From Procambarus clarkii (lineage: Eukaryota > Arthropoda > Malacostraca > Decapoda > Cambaridae): a stretch of 64,000 nt of DNA. A program made the translations under genes and the position numbers. Under the pieces are notes generated by a model, which saw nothing but the letters and a program-made list of their open reading frames with translations, was not told the DNA's origin and did not search any database. The stretch lies in NCBI RefSeq assembly GCF_040958095.1, contig NC_091181.1:27244904-27308903 (forward strand). Direction: 5' to 3'. Of the stretch, positions 1 through 13,200 are shown piece by piece (position 1 is the first letter of the stretch; each line of letters starts with the position of its first letter).

Positions 1-1095
1 TGTACTAAGATCTATATACAGTACCTAAACTGTTTTGCAGGAGTGGTCAACTTGAGTCAGCCACAAGTGAATCTTCATGCACATTATGTTCAAAATGTTT
101 CCCCTCTAAAGATGTTCTTTTTGTTGAAATCCTGTTTTGAAATCTGAGTTCAGGGTTTCTGACAGCCATCAGTATGTTGTACTTTGACAGGTCTCCTCCT
201 AGGAATCTGTTTTTGTCCGAAGGTCTCATCAGCTTTAGTTTTGGAGACTTTCATCTTCTTCCTGCCCCAGGACTGTTAGAACTCCATTCAGCAGCACAGG
301 TTTTCCTCAATTATGTTTTTTGCAATTTTTGTGGCCACTTTTGCATCGATCTTGCCTCAGGGAGCATCCAAGAGGAATAGCTCAGAAATCAGGCTTTGAG
401 AGCACTGTATATGAAAAGCTACTTTATAAGCACTATTAGATGCTCCCATTACCCCTTTCCTTTGTGAACAGAATTATTTTGTGTCAATCAGAATGTGATA
501 AGAGCTCAAGGCAGGGGACTTGGTGTTGGTAAAGGTGATGCCATCTAGTGGCAGAGACTTGACCGAGACTTTGAAAATTTTGAGTTTTTATAAGTAAGTT
601 TTCTTAACTCACTCTGGGCTAGACTGAGCTAGACTCCAGTGCCTCCCTATCAATTGCATGACCCAGCAATAATGTGCAAAAATAACTGCTGTGCTAGTAC
701 AAAATGTCACTATACAACCTGTTCTCCTACAAAGAATGTAGCTTTTTGCTCGTATGCATTACATAAGGCCAAAAATTTTTGTACTAGAAAATGGAAGGAG
801 CTCACAAAAGTGACGTACCACCCCGTTTTCTGTTTTAAGTCCTCTGTCTTAGTCTGGTAGGTTAGAAGAGGACACTTTAAATTGACCATATTCTGGAAGT
901 TGGGAAATCTTACAAGGACGGGCTGCGCTATGAAGAGCCTATTCAATGGGTCAGTGTCATCTTGCCTCAGGGAGCATCAAAGTGCCTTGCTCATAAAGCC
1001 TGATTTTTGTGAAATAAAATCATCACTTATCTAACAGTTGTTCGTTAAATTAAAGAAAACAGAACTGAATTCATATTTTTCTTGGTACTTCATAC
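1..1095. other. Intronic sequence, mostly unassigned
   Basis: No exon of LTN1 could be placed here. A 20-bp direct repeat occurs at 349-368 and 959-978. On the minus strand 47-229 reads NPELRF...TSLEG, faintly like the HPELSLR...TSLAR region of Tigger/CENP-B-type transposases; too short and degraded to call. Confidence 0.3.
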
Positions 1096-1234
1096 CTGTT
1101 TGGTTGCAGTAAATCCAAGTGCACTGTCTTCCAAGCCCTCCATCAGCCGCATGATGTTAACATCTTCAGATTTCATCCAGTCTGTTAGAACTTTGATCAG
1201 AGTAACACACCAGGAACTACTGCCATCATTACAT
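1096..1234 (-). CDS. LTN1: LTN1 coding exon 14 (residues 1063-1109), last exon in window
   Basis: The acceptor is CTCACAG|ATGTAA and the donor AAACAG|GTATGA; 139 nt, ending in phase 0. It encodes SSSWCVTLIKVLTDWMKSE and MEGLEDSALGFTATKQ. Reading continues in an exon at or beyond position 1; I could not place one in 1-1095. Confidence 0.84.
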
Positions 1235-4200
1235 CTGTGAGAATGAATGAAAATTAGAGACATGTAGGATTTTCTATAAATTTGCTATAATCTGAAAACT
1301 GGATTTAAACGCATCTTAAAATTAGCATCAACCTTTCATTAACTATGTATGTTCTGATTGGAGCCAATTAAAAGAGGTATCCGTGGGCCAGCACATCTCT
1401 GGAAACAAATAGAATGGTGAAATGAGTACAGGGGAATGCAATGCTTAACCCATGCACAGTGCACTCAATTTAAATGACAACCCCTTGGTGAACAAGAAAA
1501 AAATAAACCCTTGAAAAACTATTGTTGTTTTAATAGTTAAAATGTGTTCCCCTGATGACAGGAAAACCCCCCCAGCCTTAAATGTAATGAAATGGCATTT
1601 TCTGGGTGAGCCCTGGAGTCTCCCTGGAGCCATTGGACTGGTATTTGCTATATTAGTCTGGGACTTCAGTCACGTTCAGTCATGGCGTTCTGCCTACTGG
1701 GAACCACGAGCCAGAACCTGTTTCCCTCAGAGAGGCGCAGGGAGCAATAACCTATGAAAACTCCACTCTTTGAGAGTATATTCATATCTACTATCGACTG
1801 GGGTTAGGCACCTAAAAAGGTAGGCGCCCCAAAACAGATCCCAACTGGTAGAAAATTGCAGCCCATGATCGAACAGAGCCCAAGAACCGCCCAAAAAACA
1901 AGGTAACAAGCAAATCGCCATCAAACTGACGCGCGGCATGTTTGAGCCGGCCGCCTGCTCACCAGTTTAGAGACTGAGCAAACGGAAGAAAACTGCCGAC
2001 CGGAAGGAGGGAGGGTGTCAGGGAGCCTCCGGGACTCACTCAGAAAATGGCGTTTCATTAATTCAAAGCTGGTTTTCTCCAGCTTTTCACCTTGACCAGT
2101 CCTGGAGCATCTACATTTACAATGACGGCTTCGCAGTCGGGGAAGGGTGCCACATATATAGGGAAGGGTGCCACATATATAGGGAAGGGTGCCACATATA
2201 TAGGGAAAGCTGCTTGCTTTCATAAGCAAGCAGCTTACACTTTTCTACCAGTTGGTGGTCTGTTTTGGGGTGCTTACCTTTCTGGGTGCCTAACCCTGGT
2301 CAATGGCAGACATGAATATACTCTCAAAATGTAGTTTTCATAGGCCATTTCTCCTTGCGCCTCTCTGAGGGAATCAGGTTTTGGCTCTTGGTTCCCGGTA
2401 GGAATAGAACTCCGTATGACTGAAGCCCCAGACTAATATAGTTAATATCAGTCCGATAGCTCCTAGGAGTCGACAGGGCTTCTCTCAGAAAAATAAGCAC
2501 TCCTTCCTTCCTAACAACCTGCTTTATGACAATATCATCTTGACATATTTTCCTTAATTTTATAAGCTACAGACTTACACTACAATTTTTTGGTAGTATC
2601 CAAATTTTTTTGGTAGATCCCTAATTCTTTTAATCAACCTAACACAACACATGCATCTTAGAGAAGTCATCTCTATTACTCAAACTCTTGGGTTTTCATG
2701 ATGATGGCACACCCTCATTTCAATTCTATATGTACAGGTTGGAACAACCACTCCCTGTACCCTTTCCTGTGTTCTTAATCAGCTAGTATTGTACCAACTA
2801 TTTTCCTTTTCACAATTCACTCTATACACAACTTTCAATAAATTTCTCTCAAGTCAAGCACCAGAGATATTTTAGACTCATTAATATATTCCAGCACTTC
2901 TTTCATTCTAATGAAATGCACTGTATAGGCAGTTTCTTCTTCCACTGCACCTGTTAATTACATTTTACCTGCAGTTAATTTCAGCTATCATCTGTCACAG
3001 TGTTCTTCTATGGAGACAAGCATGAACAGAATGCTCTTTCATGCTTGGGCACAAAGTGTTCTATACAGTACTGTCTCACTTGTGAAAATGGCAGCTATTT
3101 ACAGACTACAGGAGAAAATATGCTACAGTTATCTTATGTGTAAGATTAACATGGATTATCCTAGTTTAAATAAGGCCTTTCTTCTCTTACAAACCTGTTT
3201 TTTATTTGTTTTGTGATAAGTCTCTTGTTTCCCTGATTTAGCAATCTCATCAGGCACTTCATGTCCTCATTTAGTTTATTTGTACCAACTCTCATGTCTT
3301 CAGACACCGTATTCTGTAAAAAAAAAAAAAAAATATATAACGATGTATTAAACACAGAAACCTAACGTCACCTTTTTACTTTAGTGTTAAAAAATCAGGA
3401 TTTGAGTGTATATGATAAGTTCCTTTCTGAGCTGGTTATGCAGTTGCTTCCTTTAGCAAGCTTCCACTTCACCAACGATACTGCAAATCCAGTCTGGGTC
3501 AGTGGGACTATCTATTAACTCTGGCTTAGCAGGGATCTTTTCTAAATACCTAAGCAACACCCATGTAGGGGAAGGAGGACAGTGGAGAATTATCAATCCA
3601 GCCCAGTATGAACCACAGAAAATTATATCACAACACTTAAAACCTTTTCCAAACAATTTAAATCAAAGGGACCACCAAGTTATGCTCAGCTACTGTTAAC
3701 TACCTTCGGCTAGCTGACCAAGAGAGGGCCGAAAGAGAGAGAGCCTGAGTGACACACAAAAAGGAACGTTTCATCCATATTCAATGCATTTGGAAAGAAT
3801 AGCCATGAATGTCAAAAAAGAAAGACAAGCAGACAAAAACATTGAAGGGTCCATTTACTGTTGCCACAGGAAATCATAGAAGCAGCATAGAAATCTATAG
3901 ATCTGAAGAAACTGACAGTCATAACCCAAATAGAAAAAAAAAAAAAAAAGAGTCAAACGGGAGAGGGGTCCAAACTTCCACACAGATGACAAAGGTGATA
4001 AGGAAAAGAAGACAACAATATGTGAACTGACCACCACGTACCTCTTCCCCATTCACCCCGGGAACAAAGGCAAGTACAGTACAATGAAAGATGAAGAAAA
4101 CCATTGAAACAAGGCAGAGAGCCAGGAGAAAGATAACCCACCAATGGCTACCAGTCACAAGAGGAACTAGTTGGTCAAACCATCAAGCAAAGTAGAGCAC

Positions 4201-7200
4201 AGCAATATAAACAGTTGGCCTCTACTGGAGGATTGGAAGACACACTATATTAATATAGAGACTTGTGGTCTACACCAACGGGAAGGTAAATAGGGACAGA
4301 ATCCCATCCCATATTGAACACATTGGGAGCTGCATATATAATTTTTTTTATTAGATTACTATTTACATATTAAAATGTCAACTTTCATAACAGGTATGTG
4401 AGAATCCATGTAAGCATACTTACATTCTGGAGGGAATCATTTAATTCTTGCATGACAGTTGCATGGCAGGTGGAGTGAAGTGCTGAAACAACAAGGTGAG
4501 TGTACTTCCCAAGAGACACCTGCTCTTCCTTCACAGGGAGTAAATTATCATCTCCAGAGCCACACATGAACAGCAGCAAGTCGCACAGAAACATTGACAT
4601 GCGTGTATGAGTATGTTCCCAATTCTGTCTTTCATGCATGCTTTTTGGAAACGGAAATTCCCTCAAAGATATAGTACCCTGAAGAACAGCAGGAGCCACA
4701 TACAATGGCGAGAGCTCTGCTTCTAAGTCTGCCCATTCTCCCTCAGTGGGCATAAGCAAGTCTAACATAACTTGTGTTTTACTATGATCCAGGATGATGC
4801 TACAATCTTCTTCTTTTGGCACTTGATTAAATACCATCCTCATGAGATCTTGTGTAAGTTCAGCCATAGTCATCGTCAAATGGTACGTGCAAGTGCTCTC
4901 CAGCACAGTTTGCTTAATATCTTTTAAAGTTGAACTAAGACAACTGCCTTCTTCCAAAAGCTTATCTGGATTATCTTCTGCAACTGATGTAATTAAACCT
5001 TGAAAACCTTTCAGGAAGGTTATCTTGATCAAGTCAACTGTGTCTTCTGAGAGGGATTTTGAAGACTGGCAAAGCAACAAAAACAATGACTTCATAAATT
5101 CATGGATGCCTCGTGTTTGCCAACATACGTAACTGCCGAATAGCTGTCCTGCCAAATTTGCCACTAACTGCACAATCCTCTCTTCTGGTTCACTTCCATT
5201 AGGAGCACTGACTCTAAGGTTGATGCTGAGTTTGGTGAGAATCTGTGATATGTAGTCCATGGCTATCACAGGTTCTGTTGAAGGGAAAGCATTATAATAG
5301 GGTTGTATCACTAAATGATCAGTTAATTACAATGTTTGAGAAGTAAAATATTAGGTGTAAGAACAAAAACAAAATACGAAGATCATAAATCAAATAATTT
5401 ATTCAATAATGAAGATGAGATTTATGATAGTAAATGAGATTTATGATAGTAAATCTCAAATTCTGTCCTATTAAAACCATTCAAAGAAAAGATTTATACA
5501 GGTAAATGTATACTTAACCATCATTGAGTATTTCTGCTAACATTCACACTTAAATTGATGCATCAGGGACGCGTGTTTACATGTGAATGCCGAGCAAATA
5601 GACGAATACCGAACATGAATACGGTGTCTGAATGCCGAAAAGCACAAATTGGGAGCTGAACGAATACCGAAGTTCCACTGTACTTCTAAAATTTGGCACG
5701 AGGGAATAAATGGCCCAATAACACTATAGATCTTTCTTGCCCTACCATACATGTTTATAAAGTTTTAAATTGATAAGCAGAGTTTTTCTCCAGATATCAT
5801 CCATTTTGCAACAAAAATAAAAACAAAATACGTATATATATTCACTGAACATTATAAAAGTATCCCTTTGGAGTAAACCTAACAATGTGTGTGTGTCAAT
5901 CAAGGTAGTACAGGATATTGCAAATTATGAAAAAGTAACGCCATAAAAATGCCTACCTTTTTGGTTTCCATTTCTAAGTACAAAATTGAATAGGGAAATA
6001 AGTTCATCTTGCTGCATCAAGTGCTGAGTTGATGTTAATATCTTGACAGGACCACAGAGTCTATCTACTAATTGGACTAATCTGCAACCCAACTGTGATG
6101 ACAATAACCATGCTGCGGCCACTTCGTCACTCTCCCTGCGCTCTGTCATCTTCTCAATCAGCAGCCGCAATGCACTTACAGACAAACATGGCTGAAAATA
6201 GTTATGTTTTAGAGCAAATATTTAATACTGTGCCTGCTACATTACCATATATTTTACATGATAGTATCTTATTTCAAAGACAACACAATTCACATAAATC
6301 CTCCTGCAAAATGATTAATACTAAAATTATTTTCCAACAAAAGTGTCAAGCTAAACAAAACATGGCCTTAATACCAACATTATCCTCACTTTAATAAGGC
6401 TTTATTAAAATCCTCAGATTAGGCAAAATTGCAATTAATTTTGTCAATAAAGATGTTAATAATAATAATAATTTGAAGGACTCGGCCCTCAAAACTGCGA
6501 GTCAACAAATATAATTTCCAATAATAGTATACCCTCTGGTGAAACAAATTACAGAGTATCTAAACTCCAACACATTTTCATTTACATAAGTATATATCTC
6601 TGAATTATTAACCCTCTCCCCTTCCCTGAGGACTATCTCTCAAAAGATAGGCAAACAAAAAAGCTTCCTGAAGTAAGTATTGCAACTGATGTGTGTAGTA
6701 CTCAATTTGATATATTAGCACTATAGCAGTCCAATCAAGAAGAGTAGACTGACAAATTAGCAGCCATTCTCCCTACTGAAAATAAAGTAATGTTTGCCAA
6801 GAGGAAGTGGAGACCCAGAACTGATGCCAAGAGGCAGTGCAACAACTAAGCTCCAGCAGAGCAGACTTAAATTCAGATGCCTGGTTTCTGGCCTTTAAGA
6901 GAAATGCTGCAAGTCCTGGTGAAACTAAGCTACAGCATTGTGAAACTGGGATTAGGTTCAGTATACATTGGAACATTAGCATCAACTACAGGATCAATGA
7001 ATGTCTTGAAGTTGAAATAAGATAGCTACATAATCAAACCAAGCCAAGGAATATGCTAGAGACCCTCCTCATCCCTCAGTGAAGAAGAGTAAACCCTTAA
7101 GTCCTGTCATGGAGCAAATAGTTTCCTAGTTCCAGATTAGTGACAAAGGCTTCTATTTTTGTTATTCACAGGAGCTGAACTTCCAATGGAGAGCAGCAGA

Positions 7201-10200
7201 CCACCCCTCATGTGGGAGAACCATCAAGCATAAGTGATGGCTCAGCTCTTTTTAAACCCCCTTAGGTACAGGAGAAACAGAGAACATAACCTCTACACTC
7301 TGACCAACCTAAACCTGAATGAGTAAGGACCAGTCACTAGGACCTGCATCAAGCAGAGGGATTGAAGGTGATCATGAGGACAAGCACTTCCCAGCTTTGG
7401 CGGCTTTGTTTACATTTACTAAACAGTTTACGAGCTTCAAAGCACTAAGGGACTGTTTATAACACATCAGATTAGAAAGTTTCTATGCTCATAAACTATT
7501 TAATATAAACAAAGCCGATAAAAAGTGAGAAAAGATGTACAGGTTCGTAAGTAATGCTTGTTGAATCCTGGCCAAGGTACTTAACCATAATGCAGTACAG
7601 TCAGGAAGAATGTGATGAGGAATGTGAAGGTAGAGATGGTGCTGTCATCTGGTCTCAATCAGAAAAAGACAGAAAATATATACTGTATTACAGGTGTATT
7701 AGCATGAAAACACAAAAATTACCTTGAAATTCATCAATATTAATTTCTGCTCATCTTGTTCCATCAAAACATATAAACTCATGAATATATTAATGGTGGG
7801 TTGAGAAATGGACGGATTTTCTCCTTCCATTTTGGGCAGAATCACCTGTTCAAGCACTTCTCTAGTATTAGCAAGTTTCTCTTCACTTAGACCATATAAA
7901 AGAGCACTGTAAACACTTGGTGATGGGAAAGAGGAGAGTAAAACTGAAAACATGTTATAAATTGACACATTTTTCTCCTGCATATATGTAGTGTGACAAG
8001 AAAGTGTTAATGGTGCAATCTTCATTCCAGTATTTTCCAAGAAAATCTTTTCTTTCTCATCTTTATCTTTAAGATCGTCATCAGCATGCTGGACTTTTAA
8101 TTGAACTTCATCATTAAACTTAATTCCTTCTCTTCTGTGGCTGAATTTAGAATCAGGGTTCCTCAAAACATTAAAAAAATTTATCATTTTTGACACCGTC
8201 GTCTCATTTCCTTGATGAATTAGGATTTCACACTCTGGAATAAATTTTTTCCAAAAAAGGTCAAGAAGAAAACTCAAAAACTTGATTTCTTCATGTTGAG
8301 ATTTCCACGAGAAGAAGCGCAGCAGCCCAGCAACTTCACGGTAAAGTTTGGAGGTGCTTAACTGTGGCGTGTCAATGAAAGATGATCTCAAAAGCTCAAC
8401 CACCTGAAATTAAATATTATATTAATATAGCAGATTTACTCATAAAAATCTGTATACAGTATTAAATGTTTTTGCAATTTAGAAAATTGTATTATCACAA
8501 GTCATTAGTTTATACTGTAAATATATAAAAGTCATACAAGTCATTATTTATACTGTACTGTATTTTAAATTATATTTGATTAAAACTTTTAATAATGCTT
8601 TGTGTTCAGCAATAAAAAAAAAAATTGCATGTAACATTCAGAATAAAATTGATAACGAGCGAGTGTCCAGTAGTGAGATTTATTATTTCTTCCTAAAATA
8701 TCTTTTATTAGAATGTTTGGTACCAGATAATTACTTTTTTAGGGGAGCCCCATAGTGGTTCTCTATCTCACTGACATTGCTCTAATCTACCAGTCACACC
8801 AGTTGCACAAGTCAAGTTCATTTATCTACCAGGACCCAGAGACAAAACTTCACCACCCTTCCTACGAGATGCAGGGTGCAGGAAGTTTATGACATCATAT
8901 AAATCTTTAAGAGAGTGCTAAAAAGCAAGATCACAAAATACATGGAATCACAGCATCTCCATAACCACGGACAACATGGTTTCAGAACAGGGCGCTCTTG
9001 CCTGTCACAGTTGCTGGACCACTATGACATGCCATTAGATGCCATGGAAGAAACAAAACGCTAATGTAATTTACACAGATTTCGCAAAAGCCCTTGACAA
9101 ATGTGATGATGGTATTATTGCACATAAAATGCATTCAAAAGGAATTACCGGAAAAATAGGCAGATGGATCTACAGTTTCCTGACTAACAGAACCCAATGT
9201 GTAATAGTCAATAAAATCAAATCCGGTCCATCAACTGTGAAGAGCTCAGTCCCCCAGGGTACTGTGCTTGCTCCAGTACTTTTTCTCATCCTCATATCGG
9301 ACATAGACAAGGACACAATCCTTGTCTACTGTATCATCCTTTGCATATGACACTAGGATTTTCAGGAGTGTAGACAACATAGAAGACACAGCAAACCTCT
9401 AATCAGACATAAATCAGGTTTTTCTATGGGCTACAGAAAATAATATGGTGTTTAACAAAGATAAGTTCCAGCTCATGTACAAAACTCAGGCAAATCATAA
9501 CATAGAACGAAAAGACAACGTAAAGGATTTGGGTGTACTCATGTCGGAAGACTTTACCTTCAGAGAACACAATAAAGTAGCCGTCACAACTGCAAGAAAA
9601 ATGACAGGTTGGATAACAAGAACCTTTCACACTAGAGATGTTATATTGATGATACTTTTCAAGACGCTAGTGTGCTCTAGAGTGGAGTACTGCTGCACAA
9701 TGACAGCCCCTTTCAAAGCTGGAGAAATTGCTGATCTGGAGAGCGTGCAGAGATCCTTTACTGCTAGAATCCACTCAGTAAAACATCTAAACTACTGGGA
9801 CTGACTAAAGAGCCTAAATCTGTATTCTCTTGAGCGCAGGCAGAGAGATACATAATAATTTATACATGGAAAATATTAGAGGGGCTGGTCCCAAACCTGC
9901 ACACAGAAATAACATCACATGAGACCAGGAGGCATGGCAGGATGTGCAGAATACCCCCGTTGAAAAGCAGAGGTGCAACAAGGTACTCAGGAAGAACTCA
10001 ATCAACATCAGAGGCCTGAGACTGTTCAACACGCTTTCAATACACGTAAGGGGCATAACTGGCCGACCCCTCACAGTGTCCAAGAGAGAACTGGATAAGC
10101 ACCTCCAAAGGATACCTGATCAACCAGGCTGTAACAGCCGTGTCCAACAGCCTGGTTGACCAGTCCAGCAACCAGGAGGCCTGGTCGACGACCGAGCCGC

Positions 10201-13200
10201 AGGGACGCTAAGCCCTGGAAGCACCTCAAGGTAAGGATATTTGAGCTCAGGGGTTTTTGGCAGGCTAACAAGGTCATGGCAGCCAGGTATTTTGCCAATG
10301 TCTCTTGTTCTCTTCGGTCCTATGTTGCCCTGGGTTGTGTTTCCCGGTCATTGGTCTTTACTTCAACAGTGCCTGCTGCCTCCCCTCCTCTCTAGTAAGT
10401 CCCTCTAATTTTCTCTCTGGTTATTCAGCTACAGGGAGTTACCAAGGAGCTCCTCCAAAAATCTAGTGTTGAATGTAATGAAACCCTCTTTCTGGTAGAG
10501 CCCTTGAGGCTCCCAGTCCCCCTCCCTCCCTTTCATGTTCATTGGTTCACTACGGTGTTCATCTGCTTCCGAAATGATTTGATAGCTGATGCTCGAGCGA
10601 GTTCTGGGTCACCTAGTGGCGGCATTCGACATTAACTGGCTTAAGCTAGTTTTGTGTTTTTCCATTTGTTTATTTTGTATCTTTTGAGAGCGATTTGGCT
10701 GTTTAGTATGCAGTACGGTACTGTATATAAATTCACCCATAAATTGTGTCATATTATTCTAAAAGCCATTAAGGAAAATGAAAGAACATCAGAAAAATAT
10801 GCCACAAGTTAGGATAGCATGAAGATAGCTAAAAATCAGAAAAAATCATGAAACCAGGACTGTTTTATTCCTCAAATATTCTGAACTATTAAAGCTACTG
10901 TGCTGTATATGAGTATACATGTTTTAATGTATGTATTACAATTACCTGGTATTTCATGAGGGCATCCCAAAGTTGTGGGTCGTTCACTTTCTTGCTAACA
11001 AAAGAAAGGCACTCAAACAGGGATATTATAACCGAGGATACATCTCTACTATTGGATAAAATTCTGTCTTTCAGTAATCTGAAAAAAGAAAGAAAATATT
11101 AAAAAATATTACTTAAACCTTATTTTATCAAGCTTAATTATATTAGTATTTAATATGCCAATATGTATGTTGAATATAGTACATAGCTATAGAAAATACA
11201 AATATATATATATATATAAAGGGTTTAAATCTTCCAATTTCAGTGCAATTTACTCTTGATGGATCTATATATACTGGCCAATGTTCATTTACCATGCATG
11301 AATAATCATATAAAACAAAGGCAATACAAGTGCAACATGATTTTTTACTCGATTTTAGTTTTATTGGAAAATACAACAACTAATTTTCTATGTACATTAT
11401 TTAATGACTGTTAGCATTATGTTCAGAAATTTATAAATTGATCAGAAATGAGGGTACTGTGTACTGGAATAGCAAATAAAAATATGAAAAAAGAAAACAC
11501 AAGTTGAGGACTGTCATTGGAAGTGTTGTAGCCACAATGGAATTTTTATTTTTGTTGCATGACATGTTGCACCCAGCAAACACAAACCATGTAGTTCAAA
11601 TATAAACATACCCAGTTGTCATAGCTCTGAAGAAATCAGTGTAAAATGTACATTTATCATCCATAGCTTCCTCTGGGATGACACTAATAATAGGAAGTAA
11701 CTGTGGATACCATTCCCCGGCACTGCCTCGGGCTCCATCACGCATTACTGAATACATTCGCTTGAAAACTGACCTGCTGCTTTTATCTCCCCAGAATTCC
11801 TGCAGAATAAGAAGGAATGAAGGAATCAGAACCATCATCTGTGTCCATTATTTCCTTAAAAACTTGGAGCTTAAACTGTTTTATTAGCATAGTATTAAAA
11901 AAAAAAAAAAAAAGCGTTGAATGTAATGAAATGCCATTTTCTGTGAAAGCCCCGGAGGCTCCCTGGAGCTATTGGACTGATACACATTATGTTAGTCTGG
12001 GGGCCATCGGTCAATGGAGTTCTGCCTACCGGGGACCACGAGCCAGAACCCGGCCCCTCTCAGAGAGGCACAGGGTGCAATGGCCTAGGAAACCCCCAAG
12101 TGTTTGGGAACATTCCATGTCTGCCATCGACTGGGGTTAGGCACCCAAAAAGATAGGCATAACAAAACTGACCCCACTTGATAAGAAATTGCAACTGAAG
12201 ACCGAACAGAGGCAGAACTCCCCAAAACAAAGAAACTTGCAAACAAGCAAACATCACACACCACCGTGTCGCTTGTCTGCACAGCCCTCTCCTCCCCGGG
12301 AGGGGGAGGGGGAGAGCTACTAACATCTTCAGTTCGCAGGCTGAACATCAAAAACAAAACTGCCGACCGGAGGGAGGGGAGGGTGCCAGGGGGCCTCCGG
12401 GGCTCACCCAGAAAATGGCGTTTCATTACATTCAATGCTGGTTTTCTGTGGGGAGCCTCTCCGGCTCCCTGGAGCAACCTAACCAAAGACACTGTCAGTG
12501 TTTCTCTTCACAATTTTGTTTGGTACAGTGGTACCTCGGAACACGAGTGTCCCTGTATGCGAGTTTTTCGGAATACGAGCAGGATTTCCTCGGAAAATGT
12601 GTCTCGGAAGGTGAGGGTTACCTTGGAACACGAGTTTGTTATGTGTACAGGCCGACTAGCGCATGGTGGCACGGCGATCGCGCCTCAGTTTACTAGTGTC
12701 TCGCACCCAGTGACTATCCCACCTGAATTCTTCACTAGGATTTACAGTTGTTTGTCGGTTTTTTGGCCATTTGAGCATAAAAGTTGTCATTATATATCTC
12801 GCCATGGGTCTCAAGAAAGCCATTGGTAAGGTTCAACCTAAGAAAATAGCTGTGAGTAGAGGCAGTAGAGGATGTCCCTTCTCGATTAAGAAAATGAGAG
12901 AAGTATGGGAAGAACTGCAAAGTTTTGTTGAAAAAACACCCAGATAAAGCTGTAGCAGGCCATTGCATTGACCTTTTAAATGACAATGTGATGTCTTAAT
13001 ACAGACAAGTGTTAAAATGTAGGGAAAAACAAGTGTCTTTAGACAGATTCTTAGTAAAACAAGCAAGTCCTAGTGGTATGCAGGCAAAATGTGCCAGAGT
13101 GTGCATACCAGTGAAGTCCTCACTGCCTGATGTTATAATGGAAGGAGACTCCCCTTCCAAACAGTAACACCTCTCCTCCTCCCTCCTCCTCCTCATATCT

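Noticed and set aside
47..229. Tigger/CENP-B-like transposase fragment on the minus strand
   Set aside because: Only PEL..., T..TSL-type similarity over about 20 residues; no ends or further motifs. Recorded as unassigned intron.
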